The notes under the pieces were generated by a model that was not told the origin of the DNA, ran no database searches, and saw only the letters and a list, made by a program, of their open reading frames with translations. Source: Blepharisma stoltei (Eukaryota; Ciliophora; Heterotrichea; Heterotrichida; Blepharismidae). From it: a stretch of 64,000 nt of DNA. The stretch spans positions 246,001 through 310,000 of the forward strand of contig CAJZBQ010000041.1 of the NCBI GenBank assembly GCA_914767885.1, read 5' to 3'. The position numbers and the translations under genes were made by a program. Shown here piece by piece: positions 32,610 to 44,209 of this stretch. Numbering within the stretch: the stretch's first letter is position 1; each line of letters opens with the position of its first letter.

Positions 32610-33886
32610 TTAAGGTATGCAGGTTTGAAGCAACTTCAATGCTCCTTGCAGCGTATTTAGCACATATTCCATTTCTTGGTTTCTAAAGAAAGAATGCAAA
32701 AATGTTTCAGCAATCCTTACTCTTGTGGGGAGATTTGGAGCACTAGCCTTGCAGATAACCAAAATACATATTTCAATAAACTTATCAGTCTCCAGCAGCA
32801 CACTTTTATCTGGATTAAAATTGTCAATTGCACTTTTAATGCTATTTGAATAGTGGCTAACCTCGTCTAACATATCTTTTAGGGATTTACTGCAAGAAAT
32901 TCCTACTAAATTTTCAAAAGCTTCAAGATAGCCTTCTCCATTGTTAAGTCTCAATGAGTTGTCTAAGCTTAAAGAATTCAACCTACTGTTATGAAGCCTT
33001 TGCTTCCCTAACCTTGTGGATCGATTCAGAGTCCATGGGCCCGACACGTGGATAAATATGGTGGAAGCCCTGAAAATGGCTACCCCGTAGTGGACGTTAA
33101 ATGTTATAGATAATTAAGCTAAGCTAAGTTATGAAGCCTTTGCAGATTTTCATAATAATCGTCTTCGTCAGCTTTATAAGCCTCTAAATAGATTTTGGTT
33201 AAAATTTCAAGGATTTCACTTGAAACGACAGCATGAGTTGCTATTAGTTCACGAGCTTCTATATCAATATGCTGGTCTAAGTTTAGATAAAATTTGTCAA
33301 GGGAGTCTGTGAGTATTGAGATAAAACTTTTGATATAATTAGTAATCAGCTCAGCGTTCTGAACAGCATCTTGTTTTACGCTGTCTTTTAATTCATTAAA
33401 TGCATTAGTTGGATCATAATTGGTAAACTCCATTTGTAGCGCCGTTCCAAATCTTCTAATCATATGATACAGAGCATTGCTTTCATCTTTCATCAGCTGT
33501 TCATAAACTAAGTTTTTATATGGGTTATCGTCCACCAGCATAGTAAAAGTTAAACATTCTCCAGTGTGATCCCTCAGCTGTGTCCTTGTAACTTGTTTTT
33601 TCGGCTTCGGCTGAGTGCTTCTCATATAAAAAAGCCAAGCAATTGAGATTTTACTTCTGACATCTTGATGAGCGTTCCATGTGTTGACGAATCTTAATAA
33701 CTCATCCCTCCATATGTAAGGATTATATTGGGACAGTCTGTCACGGATATAAGGAATCCACTCACTTGACATTTCAGAAAAGCCTTGGATTTGTGAAAAA
33801 AATTTGATTTGGTTTTGCTTTTTCATTTGAAAAAGGAAGTCTATATCTGAGTAACTACATGGTAGCTTCGATTGCTTTTGTCCCAT
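32610..33886 (-). CDS. VPS9-domain protein, probable N-myristoylated Rab5-type GEF (378 aa)
   Basis: The start MGQKQSK fits an N-myristoylation signal (Gly2, Ser6). The long N-terminal region is helical. Residues ~300-378 match the VPS9 fold: DKFIEICILVICKASAPNLPTR ... FFRNQEMEYVLNTLQGALKLL, where the Asp/Leu-rich helix and the E-x-Y element before the final helix are family hallmarks. VPS9 proteins activate Rab5-type GTPases on endosomes. A 140 bp insert (33004-33143) with a 16-bp duplication interrupts the codons for LQRLHN-SRLNS. Removal leaves 1,137 nt. A single-exon gene apart from that. Confidence 0.75.
33004..33143 (+). mobile_element. Short retroposon insert, 16-bp target duplication
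   Basis: Flanked by GTTATGAAGCCTTTGC at 32988-33003 and 33128-33143. The body of about 124 bp contains CCATGGGCCCGACACGTGG and ends in a TAAGCTAAGCTAA tail. It is the smallest member of the class and is probably 5'-truncated. Confidence 0.75.
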
Positions 33887-34084
33887 ATTAATATAGAGAG
33901 TTTTTTATATAAAATGAAATAACTAGATTATAACAAATTTTTGATGCTGGATAAATTAATTTATGAAATTTTTAGTATATAAATATAGAAATAAAGTAAT
34001 TTCTTTATAATGATTCTTTTATATTGAATAATATTTCTCAAATTTACAGAGGAATAGCATTTTTCATTGTTTTATAATCTGTAA

Positions 34085-35942
34085 ATGGATGCACTTGTGT
34101 GCGATAATGGCACAGGATATCTAAAAGTGGGTTGGAGTAATACAAATTACCCAGACTATACAGTCCCTTGCATCATAGGTCGTCCTAATAAAAAATTCGA
34201 AAGTGAGTGCTCAAACAGCTCTGACTATGCGGTGAATCTTACATAGACTGAATACTATGGAGATCAAGCTTTGCCATTTCAGCATTCTCTTGACTTATCT
34301 CGACCATTAGAGCATGGTATAGTAAAAGACTGAGATGGAATGCTTAAGCTCTGGGATTACACATTCACTGACAAAGTAACCAACCACTTAGATGCACATT
34401 GACTGCTCATCAACAAATTTACTCCTAACTGAAGCACCTTTGAATCCAAGCTCCAATCGACAAACAATGGCAGAAATTGTCTTTGAGACCTTTGACTTTG
34501 CTGGGATGAAGGTCGAACTCCAAGCCACTCTTGCTTTATATGCCCAAGGACTCATGACAGGTCTAATTATAGATTCCGGAGAAGGAGTAACTCATTGTAT
34601 TCCAATATGCGAAGGCACTGTATTTAAATCACAAATAGAAAGAATTGATTTAGCTGGGCGTGATTTAACTCAATATTTGTTAGAATTACTAACAAGGAAA
34701 GATATACATAAAATGGCGGAGACGAGCGACCCGTCCTTCCGTGGCGGGTGTCCTTATGTATACCGGACATGGTTTTTGGATGCGGAGAACTACTCAGGGG
34801 GAGAGTTAGCCTCGAGGCGAGAGGCCCAGCCCAATTTCCGCTGATTTTGGGACTCGATCCGGGTTAGCAGTTTTTCGCATTCTTTTTGCCAGTAGCGCCG
34901 AGGCCCAGACTCGGTGTCCGAAAGAGGCAGGGTGAATTACCTGCCTAGGCTATTGGTTGCTTAGCCCCGAATCCCGCAAGGGGTTGAGTTCTTTCTTGGA
35001 GATGATCCGGGAAAGAGGGAGGCGAAGCTAGACTAGAGAACTCAAGGACGCAAGTCTCTCCAGTTAAAAGGGTCCTCTCACGAGGGCGATCTGGCCAACC
35101 GGAGGCAAAGACTGGCGTAATTCGGGGCGGAAGGCTGAGTTGGAAATGGTGGTGCCCAGCGACAGTCGGCTGACGACTCAATAGGGCAACCCACTACCGA
35201 GAAACCAGGGGTTTCGGCCTGGGCTCAGAGAACCAGTGATGGAAGTCCATCCTTTTCGCTCGTGCCAGCACGGCTCCCCAAGGAGCGCGGAGGAATGCCA
35301 CGCATGGAAGTAGGGACTATAAAGACACATCTTAAATCTAATCTAATCTAATCTAATCTAACAAGGAAAGGCTATAACTTTAATACTTCATATGACTTTG
35401 AACAAGTGAGGGATATAAAAGAAGCAACTTGCTTTGTGTCTTGTAATTTAGAAGAAGATAGAGAACTGTGCAGGAATACCTGCGCATATGATATTGATTA
35501 TAAGCTGCCTGATGGCGAATGGATTAGAATAGGGCAAGAAAGGTTTGAAGCTGTTGAAGCTTTGTTTAAACCGAATTTGATAGGAAGAGATGAAGAAGGG
35601 ATTGCTGAACTGGTCTTTAGGTCTGTGATGAAGTCACCAATTGATAATAGGAAAGCGCTGCTAGGATCAATGATACTTAGTGGGGGGACTTCCATGTTTC
35701 CGGGCATGGTAGATAGGCTGACTGGGGATATAAAAGCCTTGTATAAACAAATGAGGAAGCAGCAGAATTCTATTCATGGGGAAAAACCTACTAAAGTAAA
35801 AATTAAGATTGAAGACCCACCCTATAGGAAATTTTTAGTCTATATGGGAGGAACAGCTTTTGCCAGAATATTACAAGGAAAGCCAGAAGCTTGGGTAACA
35901 AAGGAGCAATGACAAGAAGAAGGAGATCGTTGCTTGTTTTAG
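34085..35942 (+). CDS. ARP2: Actin-related protein 2 (385 aa after removal of two introns and an insert)
   Basis: The start VCDNGTGYLKVGW is the actin-fold phosphate-1 loop. Arp2-like features follow: KLWDYTFTDK, LLLTEAPLNPSSNR, VFETFDFAGMKVELQA, IIDSGEGVTHCIPICEG (phosphate-2), LAGRDLTQYLLELL, LSGGTSMFPGM and the ending KPEAWVTKEQ-W. Introns lie at 34232-34246 (15 nt, starting GTG) and 34376-34391 (16 nt). A 669 bp GC-rich insert (34702-35370) splits LLTRK-GYNFNTSYDFEQVR; removal gives 1,158 nt, the usual Arp2 length. Arp2 with Arp3 forms the core of the Arp2/3 complex that nucleates branched actin. TGA codes Trp in KDWDG and near the end. Confidence 0.92.
34702..35370 (+). mobile_element. 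GC-rich retroposon-like insert in ARP2
   Basis: Target duplication CTAACAAGGAAAG at 34689-34701 and 35358-35370. It begins ATATACATAAAATGGCGG and ends in a run of about five ATCTA units, a tail typical of slippage during target-primed reverse transcription. G+C is far above the host gene. No reverse transcriptase motif is seen; it is non-autonomous. Confidence 0.8.
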
Positions 35943-35985
35943 TGCTATTTACGTTCGTAAACTTAAATAATTATTAAAATTCTCA

Positions 35986-38350
35986 ATGTCAAACTCCGAG
36001 TCTTCTGAAATTGAAGAAGAAATATCACAAAATGGGCTCGATTATTTATTTGATTCCCTAAAAGGGGCTCTAGAGCTTGATCGCCCTCTAAATTACCGCT
36101 CTGATGGCACAAAAACTGAAAAATGCATAGGGGAGTTCCTTTCTCATATTCCAGGTTCCAAAAAAGATATCGATTCTGCAATAAAAGCCCAATTTTACTA
36201 CAAGAAATGAAATGAGTCTATAAAACGCCGATTTTCCAAAAAATCATTCGATGTTGAGCTGAAAAAGAAAAAATTCAGCGATATGGTAGATTCACTATTA
36301 GAAAAAGGAAGATTAAGCGCAAAAGCAAGATCAAGAATTGTTAAATCGAAATATGAACAGATTTTGGACTCCGTTAAAGACTGAATGCTTGGCTCTATTT
36401 CTCAGCTAGAAAAAGAAAAAGCGAAGGTAAAACAAATAATTTCAATGGACTCAAGAGAAGTTGAACGGAAAAAGGTATCATTAGAAGAAGAATATGTGTG
36501 GAAACGATTTACGATGATGGTAGAGTCTATAGCATTCAGAAATTCAAATGTAAAAGAAATCTCGGCATTCCCGAACTCAGAAATTAAAAAAGATATAGAA
36601 GAAAATTTGAAGATGCAAATTTTGCTCAAAAAAGGAATAATTTTCCAATGTAATGATTTTTCTGCGAAAATAAAGAATGGCGTTTTGGCATGTATTGATT
36701 AAATAGATACAAATGAAAGGGAAGGAAATAGTCTTTTAGAGGCTTTAACGTCAATGCAGCAGCCCAAAGAAGAGTTTTCTGAAATTTCATATCCAAATGA
36801 ACAAATAATATCAAGATGCTGTAAAAAACACGTTAGGCATTTCTTACCTTGGCTCAAGTGAATTTAAGCCTTTAAGCTTGCTAATCTACACGAGCACAGC
36901 TCAAAATTTCTCTGCAGAATTCAAAGAAATTGCTGAAGAAGGCATTATTGGATATGAAGAAGAAGTCAAGTCATCAATTACCTCCACAACTTCTATTTCA
37001 AACTTAAAATTCAGTGAAGAAATCGTGTCTTTTTCCTCAAAATCCACGAAATGGGTATTGAGCATCGCAAAGCTTTCAGACTTGAAATCAGACCACAATC
37101 TCTATGTTTTTGATATCCCGAAATACAATATGAATGATCAGAATATATATTACGTCCGGCCTTTAAATCGTAAGATTTAAACAGAAAGAGAAATAATTGA
37201 ACTGAAAAAAGCTTATTTAATTCCTCATTCTTGCTTAAGCTTGACCCTTGATATTTTCCCTGAAATGGATATCAAAAATTTCAAATATATTTATTCTTTG
37301 GTTAATTGGAATACTGGAAATGGGACGAAATATCTTTTTGTGCAGCTTGATAAAAAGGAGTCTCCGAATTCTCCGAATAAAGAAATAATTGAGCCAATTT
37401 GTAAGTATGAAGGATGTATAGCGCCTATAATTAAGTTTTCGAAAATTATGAATACTAGAAAAACTAATAGAGTTAGAGAGTCAAGCAGCAAAAAACAGCT
37501 AAATGAGAGATCAAGGAAATCTTTGCAGATCAGAAAAAAGAAATCTGAAGACCCTATTCCACAATTGCTGTTTTGTGAATTCCACCAAAAAATGAAAAAC
37601 AGCTTGAAGCTTCAGCTGCCTTTTACTATAGACGCAGGCCCAGAGCTATGGAAAGCAATACAAGGAGGGATAAACTGAAGAGATAACCTGATACCTAATT
37701 CTAGACTATGGACATTTATAGATTGTGCTAAAGAAGATATTGAAGACTATTTTACCCAAGTTGCAAACTCTTTATCAGTACCCTCATCATCTAATTCTTT
37801 ATCCTCCCAACTGAGAGATAGCCCAGAAATGTTTTTCACTTATAAGCAAAAATTAACAAAAGAAATTGAAGAGCTTAAAAAACGAAGAGATATAGAAGTA
37901 GCTATTACTGATGAAATAAGAAAATGCGTCATCGCTGACTCTTCAAGTGGATTGGCTTTTGGAAGCAATTCAGCGCAGTTTTATGCAGACTTAAAAGATG
38001 CCCAGAATCTTGAGCCTTCTCTTAAACTTACAAAAATTAAAACAATCCGAGAAAAATACGAAAACTTGCTAGCAAACTCGAAATTTGAAACAAGGCCAAA
38101 TTCACAAAGATCGTCAAGGCCATTCAGTGCGTTTCTAAAAGGGAATGAAAGAAGAAATACAGCTTGTGAGCCTATAATGGATATGAAAGAAATCAATCAA
38201 AAAATGATGAGCTCTCCTTATTATGCCTCTCAAATCCGCCTAGGAAATATCGCAAAACGAGTAAGGCTCCCAAAGCCTGCAAATACAGTGAATAAAGCCA
38301 AAAGTATGACAGCATTAGAAAGATCAAAGCTTGATTTAAAGTTTTTGTAA
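35986..38350 (+). CDS. Unknown large protein (772 aa)
   Basis: Start ATG 35986; introns at 36692-36706 (15 nt), 36821-36836 (16 nt) and 37170-37184 (15 nt); stop TAA 38350; 2,319 coding nt. TGA is Trp three times (KK-W-NES, KD-W-MLG, IN-W-RDN). The N-terminal 200 residues are charged helices (SQLEKEKAKVKQIISMD). A mixed globular middle includes CCISYLGSSEFKPLSLLIYT and WVLSIAKLSDLKSDHNLYVF. A basic low-complexity segment (RKTNRVRESSSKKQLNERS) and a final helical region complete it. No family is recognised; this looks like a lineage-specific protein. It converges on the VAMP7-like gene with 26 bp between stops. Confidence 0.75.
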
Positions 38351-38376
38351 TCCCTATATTTCGTTAAATAATAAGT

Positions 38377-39072
38377 TTACTTGCATCTCGGGAATGAGAA
38401 TCCACCACATGCCAAAACAATCACGAAGAATAAAATGATCTGAATATTTCTTACAATAACAATTACGCTGACCAATACAGTGAGTTTAGCGTTTTTCCAT
38501 CACATGTGTCTTTTCACTTTGACAGCCTATGTAATCCTCACTTGTTTTCTCATTGTAACTGCACTTTCACTCATATATGCAGTTTTGCTAACAAGCAATT
38601 CAATTTTTTCCCCTCTCGCGAGCACCTTGTCAATATTCTCAATCATAATATCTTTGGTCTTTTCTATATTTCCCCTAGCAGTTTTCAGTTTATCTGCAGA
38701 TGGGTCGCTGTTGAAATAGTTAATTCTTTGCTTCATAATTTCTGAAAACTCTTTATTCGCGCTGAACCCTATGGCATTACGAGCTTTGTCACCGAATTTC
38801 TCATAAAATCGGTCCTTTACATCGAAAAGGAATAAATAGGCAGTTCTGTTAGAAAACCCTGCATCAGCCATGCAGAGAAAAGTGAAGCCATTCTCGTTGT
38901 GATAGTGGAACATATATTTGTTCTCATATGCGTATGAAGCTGAAGAATTGCGCTTTACTTTAGCTAGAAGTTTTAAGGCAAGAAGTTGGAAGTTTCCCTC
39001 TGCCACGGCAACTTCTGCTAGAGGAGTTGTGGAATCATCTGATGCCACAAGGGTGTATATAATTGATGCCAT
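38377..39072 (-). CDS. VAMP7-like longin R-SNARE (221 aa)
   Basis: Residues 1-120 form a longin domain (ASIIYTLVASDDSTTPLAEV ... MFHYHNENGFTFLCMADAG). An R-SNARE motif follows, with DIMIENIDKVLARGEKIELL and the central Arg in LARGE. The membrane anchor after KRHMWWKNAKL reads VLVSVIVIIILFFVIVLACGGF and ends CGGFSFPRCK, as in VAMP7. Two 15-nt introns (38527-38541 and 38440-38454, both read on the minus strand) are needed; TGA codes the first Trp of MWW. Total 666 nt. VAMP7-type SNAREs drive fusion of late endosomes and lysosomes. Confidence 0.88.
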
Positions 39073-39399
39073 ATTTATTAGACAAATTTAATTTAGGAGA
39101 CTTTTAATTCTACAGTGGAGCAAAGACGGTTAAGTCAGATTATTTTAATGCTGAAAAATTGAGGAAAAATTTTGAATAATTGGGGGTTAATTTTGAATTA
39201 AAAATTTTAACGTAATGGGATATTTAAAGTTGATTATTATAATTTAAATTATTTATGAGATTTTAGCTTTAAATAATTGCATTTTAATAAATAAAAATGC
39301 ATATTTTAATTAAAATAAGTTATGGTAATTTTAATGACCAATTTACTTTTATTAAAGATATGCTTAGTGAAAAAATAATGGCTCATTATCATTACTGAA
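39073..39399. other. AT-rich intergenic stretch
   Basis: No gene or RNA signal recognised. It contains the promoter side of the VAMP7-like gene. Confidence 0.4.
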
Positions 39400-39822
39400 T
39401 TACTTAACTCTGGCTGATAAGGGAGATAACTTCCTTGGATAAGTTTCGCTGATTGGATCTGTCTCTAGCTGAAGATCCAACTCAGAAATATCACCAAAAT
39501 TAGGCTCGTCGATTAAACTGGAAAATTGTCTAGGGTAAGGCATTGTTCTTAAAAATTTTGTCGAAAAAGTTGGTATACTTCTCGCTTGTGGCTCACTTGC
39601 AATTAACCTTGACTTGCACTGAGCAATGAATGATACTCTTTCAAAGCGCACACTTAGAGAATCGTTGAAATTGTCCTCAGAAGTATTAAGATTTTTATTT
39701 GAAAGGCTATTTCTGGCAGATGAAAGTGTTGCTGGGACGGTTTTTGATTTAGCTTGCCTTCTCCTTTGGAAGCCAGAGTTATCACTAGTAGAGGTGTTCT
39801 GATTCTCTGAGTGATGAAGCAT
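39400..39822 (-). CDS. Unknown basic protein (140 aa)
   Basis: An intronless frame from ATG 39822. It is Ser/Arg-rich with low complexity (FQRRRQAKSKTVPATLSSAR) and a short acidic patch near the C-terminus (ELDLQLETD). No domain, membrane helix or signal peptide is seen. It probably encodes a disordered protein. Kept as a gene because the frame is long for this base composition and uses TAA as its stop. Confidence 0.5.
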   Translation of the reverse strand: MLHHSENQNTSTSDNSGFQRRRQAKSKTVPATLSSARNSLSNKNLNTSEDNFNDSLSVRFERVSFIAQCKSRLIASEPQARSIPTFSTKFLRTMPYPRQFSSLIDEPNFGDISELDLQLETDPISETYPRKLSPLSARVK

Positions 39823-40376
39823 GATCAGTTAAATTATTGGATATATTAATTGAGCAAATAAATAATCAATGGAGGAAGTAGATGCTCTATAAAATGGCCC
39901 AATTTGTATCGAAAGAGTTTGCTCTCAATATAATCATATAAAATTGAATCTAGTGTTTTATAATAAAAGATGGATTAGCTTTTATTTATTGACGCTTCAA
40001 TCTCAAATACTTCAATAGTTTTGAATTTTATAAATAATTTTTCAATTTTTTATTTTCAAAATAAAGGCTATGCAAGCTCTGTAAAAGTTTTGGACCTCTA
40101 AAAATTATTCTTATATCTTCCAACAATTGGTTTTAGGCAAAATTTATCAGAGAGTATATATAGTAAGCCAAATAAACCTTTTTGCTTTACCTATCTTCAA
40201 AATCGGCTAGATTCTATTACAAAGAAAATATATGAAATTTATTCTATTCCTTTCGATTTGAACATAATTTATATTCTTTGAAAACATTAATTTACACCTA
40301 TCACACGTTTACGTCATTTCCCCATTTATTTAAACTCATTTCGTTAGTAAATTCATATCTTAATTTAAATTTAAAA
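39823..40376. other. AT-rich intergenic stretch
   Basis: No coding frame of note. It includes the 5' flank of the PAM2 gene. Confidence 0.4.
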
Positions 40377-41661
40377 ATGTATATCCAGGTGAGCTTTTAT
40401 GTCCTCCTTGTAGTTGTCAGCTTGTTAATGGTATTGAAATGGAGACCTCAAGACAAAAATGCCAATATCAAAGTCTATAGCCGAGATCTTATGCTTATTT
40501 CCCCAATCTGTGAGCGACAAAAATATTTTATTGCTTAGAGGTGGTTATTTTTTTTTTAAAAATTTATTTGCAAAATTTAGATGTAATTTATTTAAAATTA
40601 ATAGAATTTATTTCATTATACTAATAATTATTCATATATGATTTTTTTTATAACAAATTTGTATATCTAACAAATTTATTGTTCGCTCATGAAGGTGGGT
40701 TTTTTGGGCAAAAAATAGGGATTTTTCCAATATAGTTTTGTTCGTCCCAGGAGGTGGGGAGTTAGTTATCTCCCAAGTTCCTTGAAGCCTCAAAAATAAA
40801 ATGGTGACGTTTATGAAAATTGATCTCTGAGATACACTCCTATGAACAGGTAGGAGCCATCCTGATGAATGGGAAAATAGGGCCTCTGCCCCTTTTTGAA
40901 GTAAACCTTCAAGTTTGGGGATACTTGGAAGAAGAGGGAAACTTTGTTTCTCCCACAAAGGTTTTTCTGTCCTGCCAGATGGGGTAGACAGTCTTGCATA
41001 TAGCATGATCTTCTCTCATCAGACCAACGGGCACTCTACAGGTAGTGGCTCTACCTAGGGAGCTCATCTAGCTGGAAATCCAATTGCGACATTCTGGAGC
41101 CAAGGTGGGTGACGGCTAGTGCGTTACCCCATTATGGCCAGTGCAATCTTTTAATTTAATTTGAAGCCTCCTAAAGATTGAAAATCAATCGATGAAGCAA
41201 AACGTAAGTTCATTAGCAAGAAAACTAAAAAGAAAACTTCGAAACCAAAAGTCTCGAAATCTAAACAAGAGGAAGCAAATGAAAATAAAGAAAATCTTGT
41301 ACATGTAGATCAAAATAGCCTAGAGAAGGGAAGTGATTTAAAAAAATCTTATGAAGAGTCAGTTAAAACTTTTGGAAAATTGAACACAGAAGCTTATGAA
41401 AATTTTATTCAAAAATCCCTTGACCAAAACGATATAAAATCAGCATCCTTTTTCTTAGGTGAAATGGATAATTTGGGTCTTGAGGTGAAGAGGGCATTGT
41501 TAAATTCTTATCTAAGTGTGTATAATTCTCAGAAAAGACCTTTATATACCAGAAATGAGAAAACTTATGCACATGAGTTCCCAGCAGGGCTGTCTCTTAA
41601 TCCAAATGCTGCTGAGTTTGTTCCTACTATTAAAATAGCAAATAAAGATATGGTTGAATAA
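40377..41661 (+). CDS. Membrane-anchored protein with a PAM2 motif (212 aa)
   Basis: An N-terminal single helix (VSFYVLLVVVSLLMVLKW) is followed by a polar region. Two inserts must be removed: a MITE IES (40496-40762) and a retroposon (40792-41170). They give ML-SYLPSSLKPPKDWKSIDE in frame and 639 coding nt; TGA is Trp in KDW. A Lys-rich segment (KFISKKTKKKTSKPKVSK) comes next. Near the C-terminus is SLNPNAAEFVPT, a close match to the PAM2 consensus (SxLNPxAxEFxP), which binds the MLLE domain of poly(A)-binding protein. This would tether PABP or mRNA to a membrane. The function is inferred from the motif only. Confidence 0.75.
40496..40762. mobile_element. MITE IES in the PAM2 gene
   Basis: Left end [TA]TTTCCCCAATCTGTGAGCG, right end GAGGTGGGGAGT[TA]. 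Internal blocks TTGTTCGCTCATGAAGG and AAAAAATAGGGATTTTTCC match the other MITE copies. Joining the TAs at 40496-40497 and 40763-40764 keeps the frame (267 bp removed). Confidence 0.75.
40792..41170 (+). mobile_element. Retroposon-like insert in the PAM2 gene
   Basis: Flanked by TTGAAGCCTC at 40782-40791 and 41161-41170. It begins AAAAATAAAATGGTGACG, the same AAAATGG start as the ARP2 insert, and ends TTTTAATTTAAT. It lies only 28 bp downstream of the MITE IES in the same exon. The duplicated target contains no TA. Confidence 0.7.
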
Positions 41662-41735
41662 GCCATCGCTATGATAAATTATTTCATTTTAAAAATTTGG
41701 AGTTATTAATGTTCTGAATATTTATATTTATTTTT

Positions 41736-41885
41736 TTAATCATTAAGCAGCCCTTCTCTAACTTTTCTTCTCTTTTCGTGACAATGTTTCAGCAGAAGAA
41801 CAGCAATTACAGCAAATAGAATTGAGTTGAGTACAATCCATTCAATCAGAACAGCATTTTCTAAACTTTCATTTTTATCTGCCAT
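41736..41885 (-). CDS. Tiny single-pass membrane protein (49 aa)
   Basis: ATG 41885, stop TAA at 41736. It has a short acidic N-terminus, one 18-residue helix (IVLNSILFAVIAVLLLKH) and a basic tail (HEKRRKVREG). The positive-inside layout suggests a real small membrane protein, but at this size a chance frame cannot be excluded. Confidence 0.4.
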   Translation of the reverse strand: MADKNESLENAVLIEWIVLNSILFAVIAVLLLKHCHEKRRKVREGLLND

Positions 41886-42081
41886 CTAGTTAAATATTAT
41901 CATTTTAGCATATCAACTTTTATATAGGTATCAATTTATAATACCATAAGTCTTTATTCAAAAATTTACAAAATTAGGTACTTTATTAATTATAAAGGGA
42001 TACGAATATAAACTATTTTGAGAGCTAGAATTTGTTTATAGTAATAAATTTTGAATAAAACAATTATTAGTATTTTTATCA

Positions 42082-42651
42082 TTATTCCTTTTCAAGTTCA
42101 TCTAGCATTTCCAATAATTTCTTTTTCTTTGCAGAAGAAAGGCTTTTCACTCGCTCATTTATCTTTGTTTCTATCAAAGCATCTTCATTTAAATCTGTTA
42201 CAGTATCAGGAGAAAATTCTAATCGAGGCGAAACAACAGCTGATCCAGTTGGAGAGTTTGCTTCAAAGCCTGCAGTCACTGTATTGCTTGGCTGATTTAA
42301 CACACGCAAAGACCCTGCTGTGGATTCTTGAATATCTGGCTGTCTTTCAATTATTTCAGTTGGTTTTGCGACATCTGAATTGATGTGATGGTGCTCGTTT
42401 CTTTCTGCTTTATGACTTCATCTTTTTCTCATTACAGGAGACTTGCTTCTTTCTCTTTCTTCTCTTTGTCTGTGCTCCCTAATTCTTATTTCGTTTGCTC
42501 CATTCATTAAGAGATGGAATCCTTGCTCTCGTTTTATTAAATGTTCACGGGTTTTGTTCTGACTTAATTCTCTTAACTTTCTTACCTTGTTTTGATGCTG
42601 CAGCTGCTCAAGATACTGGACTTGATTTCTTTTGATGCTATAATATGACAT
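42082..42651 (-). CDS. Unknown charged protein (189 aa)
   Basis: Start ATG 42651 (MSYYSIKRNQ). TGA is Trp just after VMRKR, so the frame continues to TAA 42082. The N-terminal 75 residues are Arg/Glu-rich helix (EIRIREHRQREERERSKSP). The middle is polar, and the C-terminus is helical (VKSLSSAKKKKLLEMLDELE). No family is recognised. A longer upstream in-frame ATG exists, but it adds a hydrophobic stretch with poor coding character, so the inner ATG is chosen. Confidence 0.55.
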
Positions 42652-43091
42652 TATGAGAAAGATGAGAAGACATTGATTTTTTATAAGACTAAGAATATAA
42701 TATCTGTTAAAAAGGAAATGCATAAAATATAGACTCAAAGAAGCTGAGGATATCAAGTTAAATGGATTTGTTAATAATTTTAAGTGTTTACTGTCTCTAT
42801 AATAATCTATTATTGGAAAAAGCTTGAAAATATTATATAATAAAATTTAGCAAAACATTTATATACTAGCATTCGTTAATTATTTAAAAACATAATTCTT
42901 GATAAATAATTAACACAAGGAGGGTTAGATAAAAGCAAGAGAGTAATTAAAAGGGTTAGTTTTATAATTTCCAATCTTAAAGTTTTTAAAAATACTTCCA
43001 TAATATAAATTTTATTTATCTGACTAGGAATTAAAAATTGAATATTTTATAGTTCTGATTTCTATAAAAATTATCGACAATTCTATAAAAT
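42652..43091. other. AT-rich intergenic stretch
   Basis: Divergent promoter region between two genes. No element recognised. Confidence 0.4.
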
Positions 43092-44201
43092 ATGGAAAAT
43101 AGCCAAAGCTCTACAGCTGATATTTGTTCAAAATTAGAAGGAAAGCTTGACCTCCAAGATATTTCGAAATCTCTTGTTGGAATTCAGGATTCAACTCCTT
43201 TTGAACTGTCGCTGGTATCACCAAATGCTACTGACATGATGGATTTAGGCTCGCTAGATGTGAACAATTTTGGTGTTCATCAATCCCCGCAGCCTTATCT
43301 AACTGAAGAAGGTAGCAATTGGCTAATAAATGGTGAGCCCATATCTGATTCAATACTTGTTTTCCAAGCAGAAGATCAACATAGTCAAGAAGCAAATCAT
43401 TTATTAGACCAAGATGTATATGAAGACAGCATGAGCAGCTTCTACAACAGCAGCTCGTACAGCAGCAGCTCTAACAGCAATACTCAAAGTGTCATTTCCA
43501 ATGCCAGAGAAGGCAGTATAATTGAAACGAAGCCAAAAAAGAATCTGACTCGATATCATCCACATACACTTTTTTTGGCCAAATTTTACTCAAAAGGTAA
43601 AATGATTCCCCCTAAAAAAGAGTATATCAGGATCGCTCCAATTCGCTCACACAAGAAGCTTTTCAGATACATAGAAGTAAACAAGCCCCTCTGCAAAGTT
43701 ATAAAAGACTTGAATGTGAGAAGTCCTACAGTACTTAAAATAGTAAAAAGATTAAAAATTCTCTTTGAACAACACAAAGATGATTTTAAAAAAATTTCTA
43801 GAACAGAATCAGGGCCAAAGACTGATGGCAGCAAAAAGAATAAAAGACCAGAACATAAAAGCTGAAATAATAGTTATATCAAAGAGTATTTTGAAAATCC
43901 AGCTGTTTTAGAATCATATCTACTGCATGTTGAGTTGATTTTTGCTGACTGTGATATTAACACTTTAATTAAAAGACTAAACGTTGAGTGCTGTAAGAAT
44001 GCTGAACATAGCCAAGAATGCGATATTAAATGGGAAGCAATGAAAAAATTTATTTCTGAAGAAATAATTACTGACTTGGGTGTAAGCATACCTTTTGATA
44101 CAAATAAACAAAATATATTGACAGGAGTTGAAACGATACCAGCAAGATCACAAGGCTTTGGTAGCGGTAATATTGAGTCATTCTTGGCGAGCAATCCTTA
44201 G
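43092..44201 (+). CDS. Unknown Ser-rich protein (369 aa)
   Basis: Starts at ATG 43092. The frame continues through TGA (Trp in HKSWNNSY) to TAG 44201; 1,110 nt, no intron. A Ser/Asn tract (YNSSSYSSSSNSNT) lies near residue 120. A basic region (about residues 150-255) contains KSHKKLFRYIEVNKPL-like helices (here RSHKKLFRYIEVNKPLCK). The C-terminal ~110 residues hold clustered Cys and His-poor helices (VECCKNAEHSQECDIKWE). Nuclear or regulatory roles are possible given the basic region, but no domain is recognised. Confidence 0.6.
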
Positions 44202-44209
44202 CAAGATCT

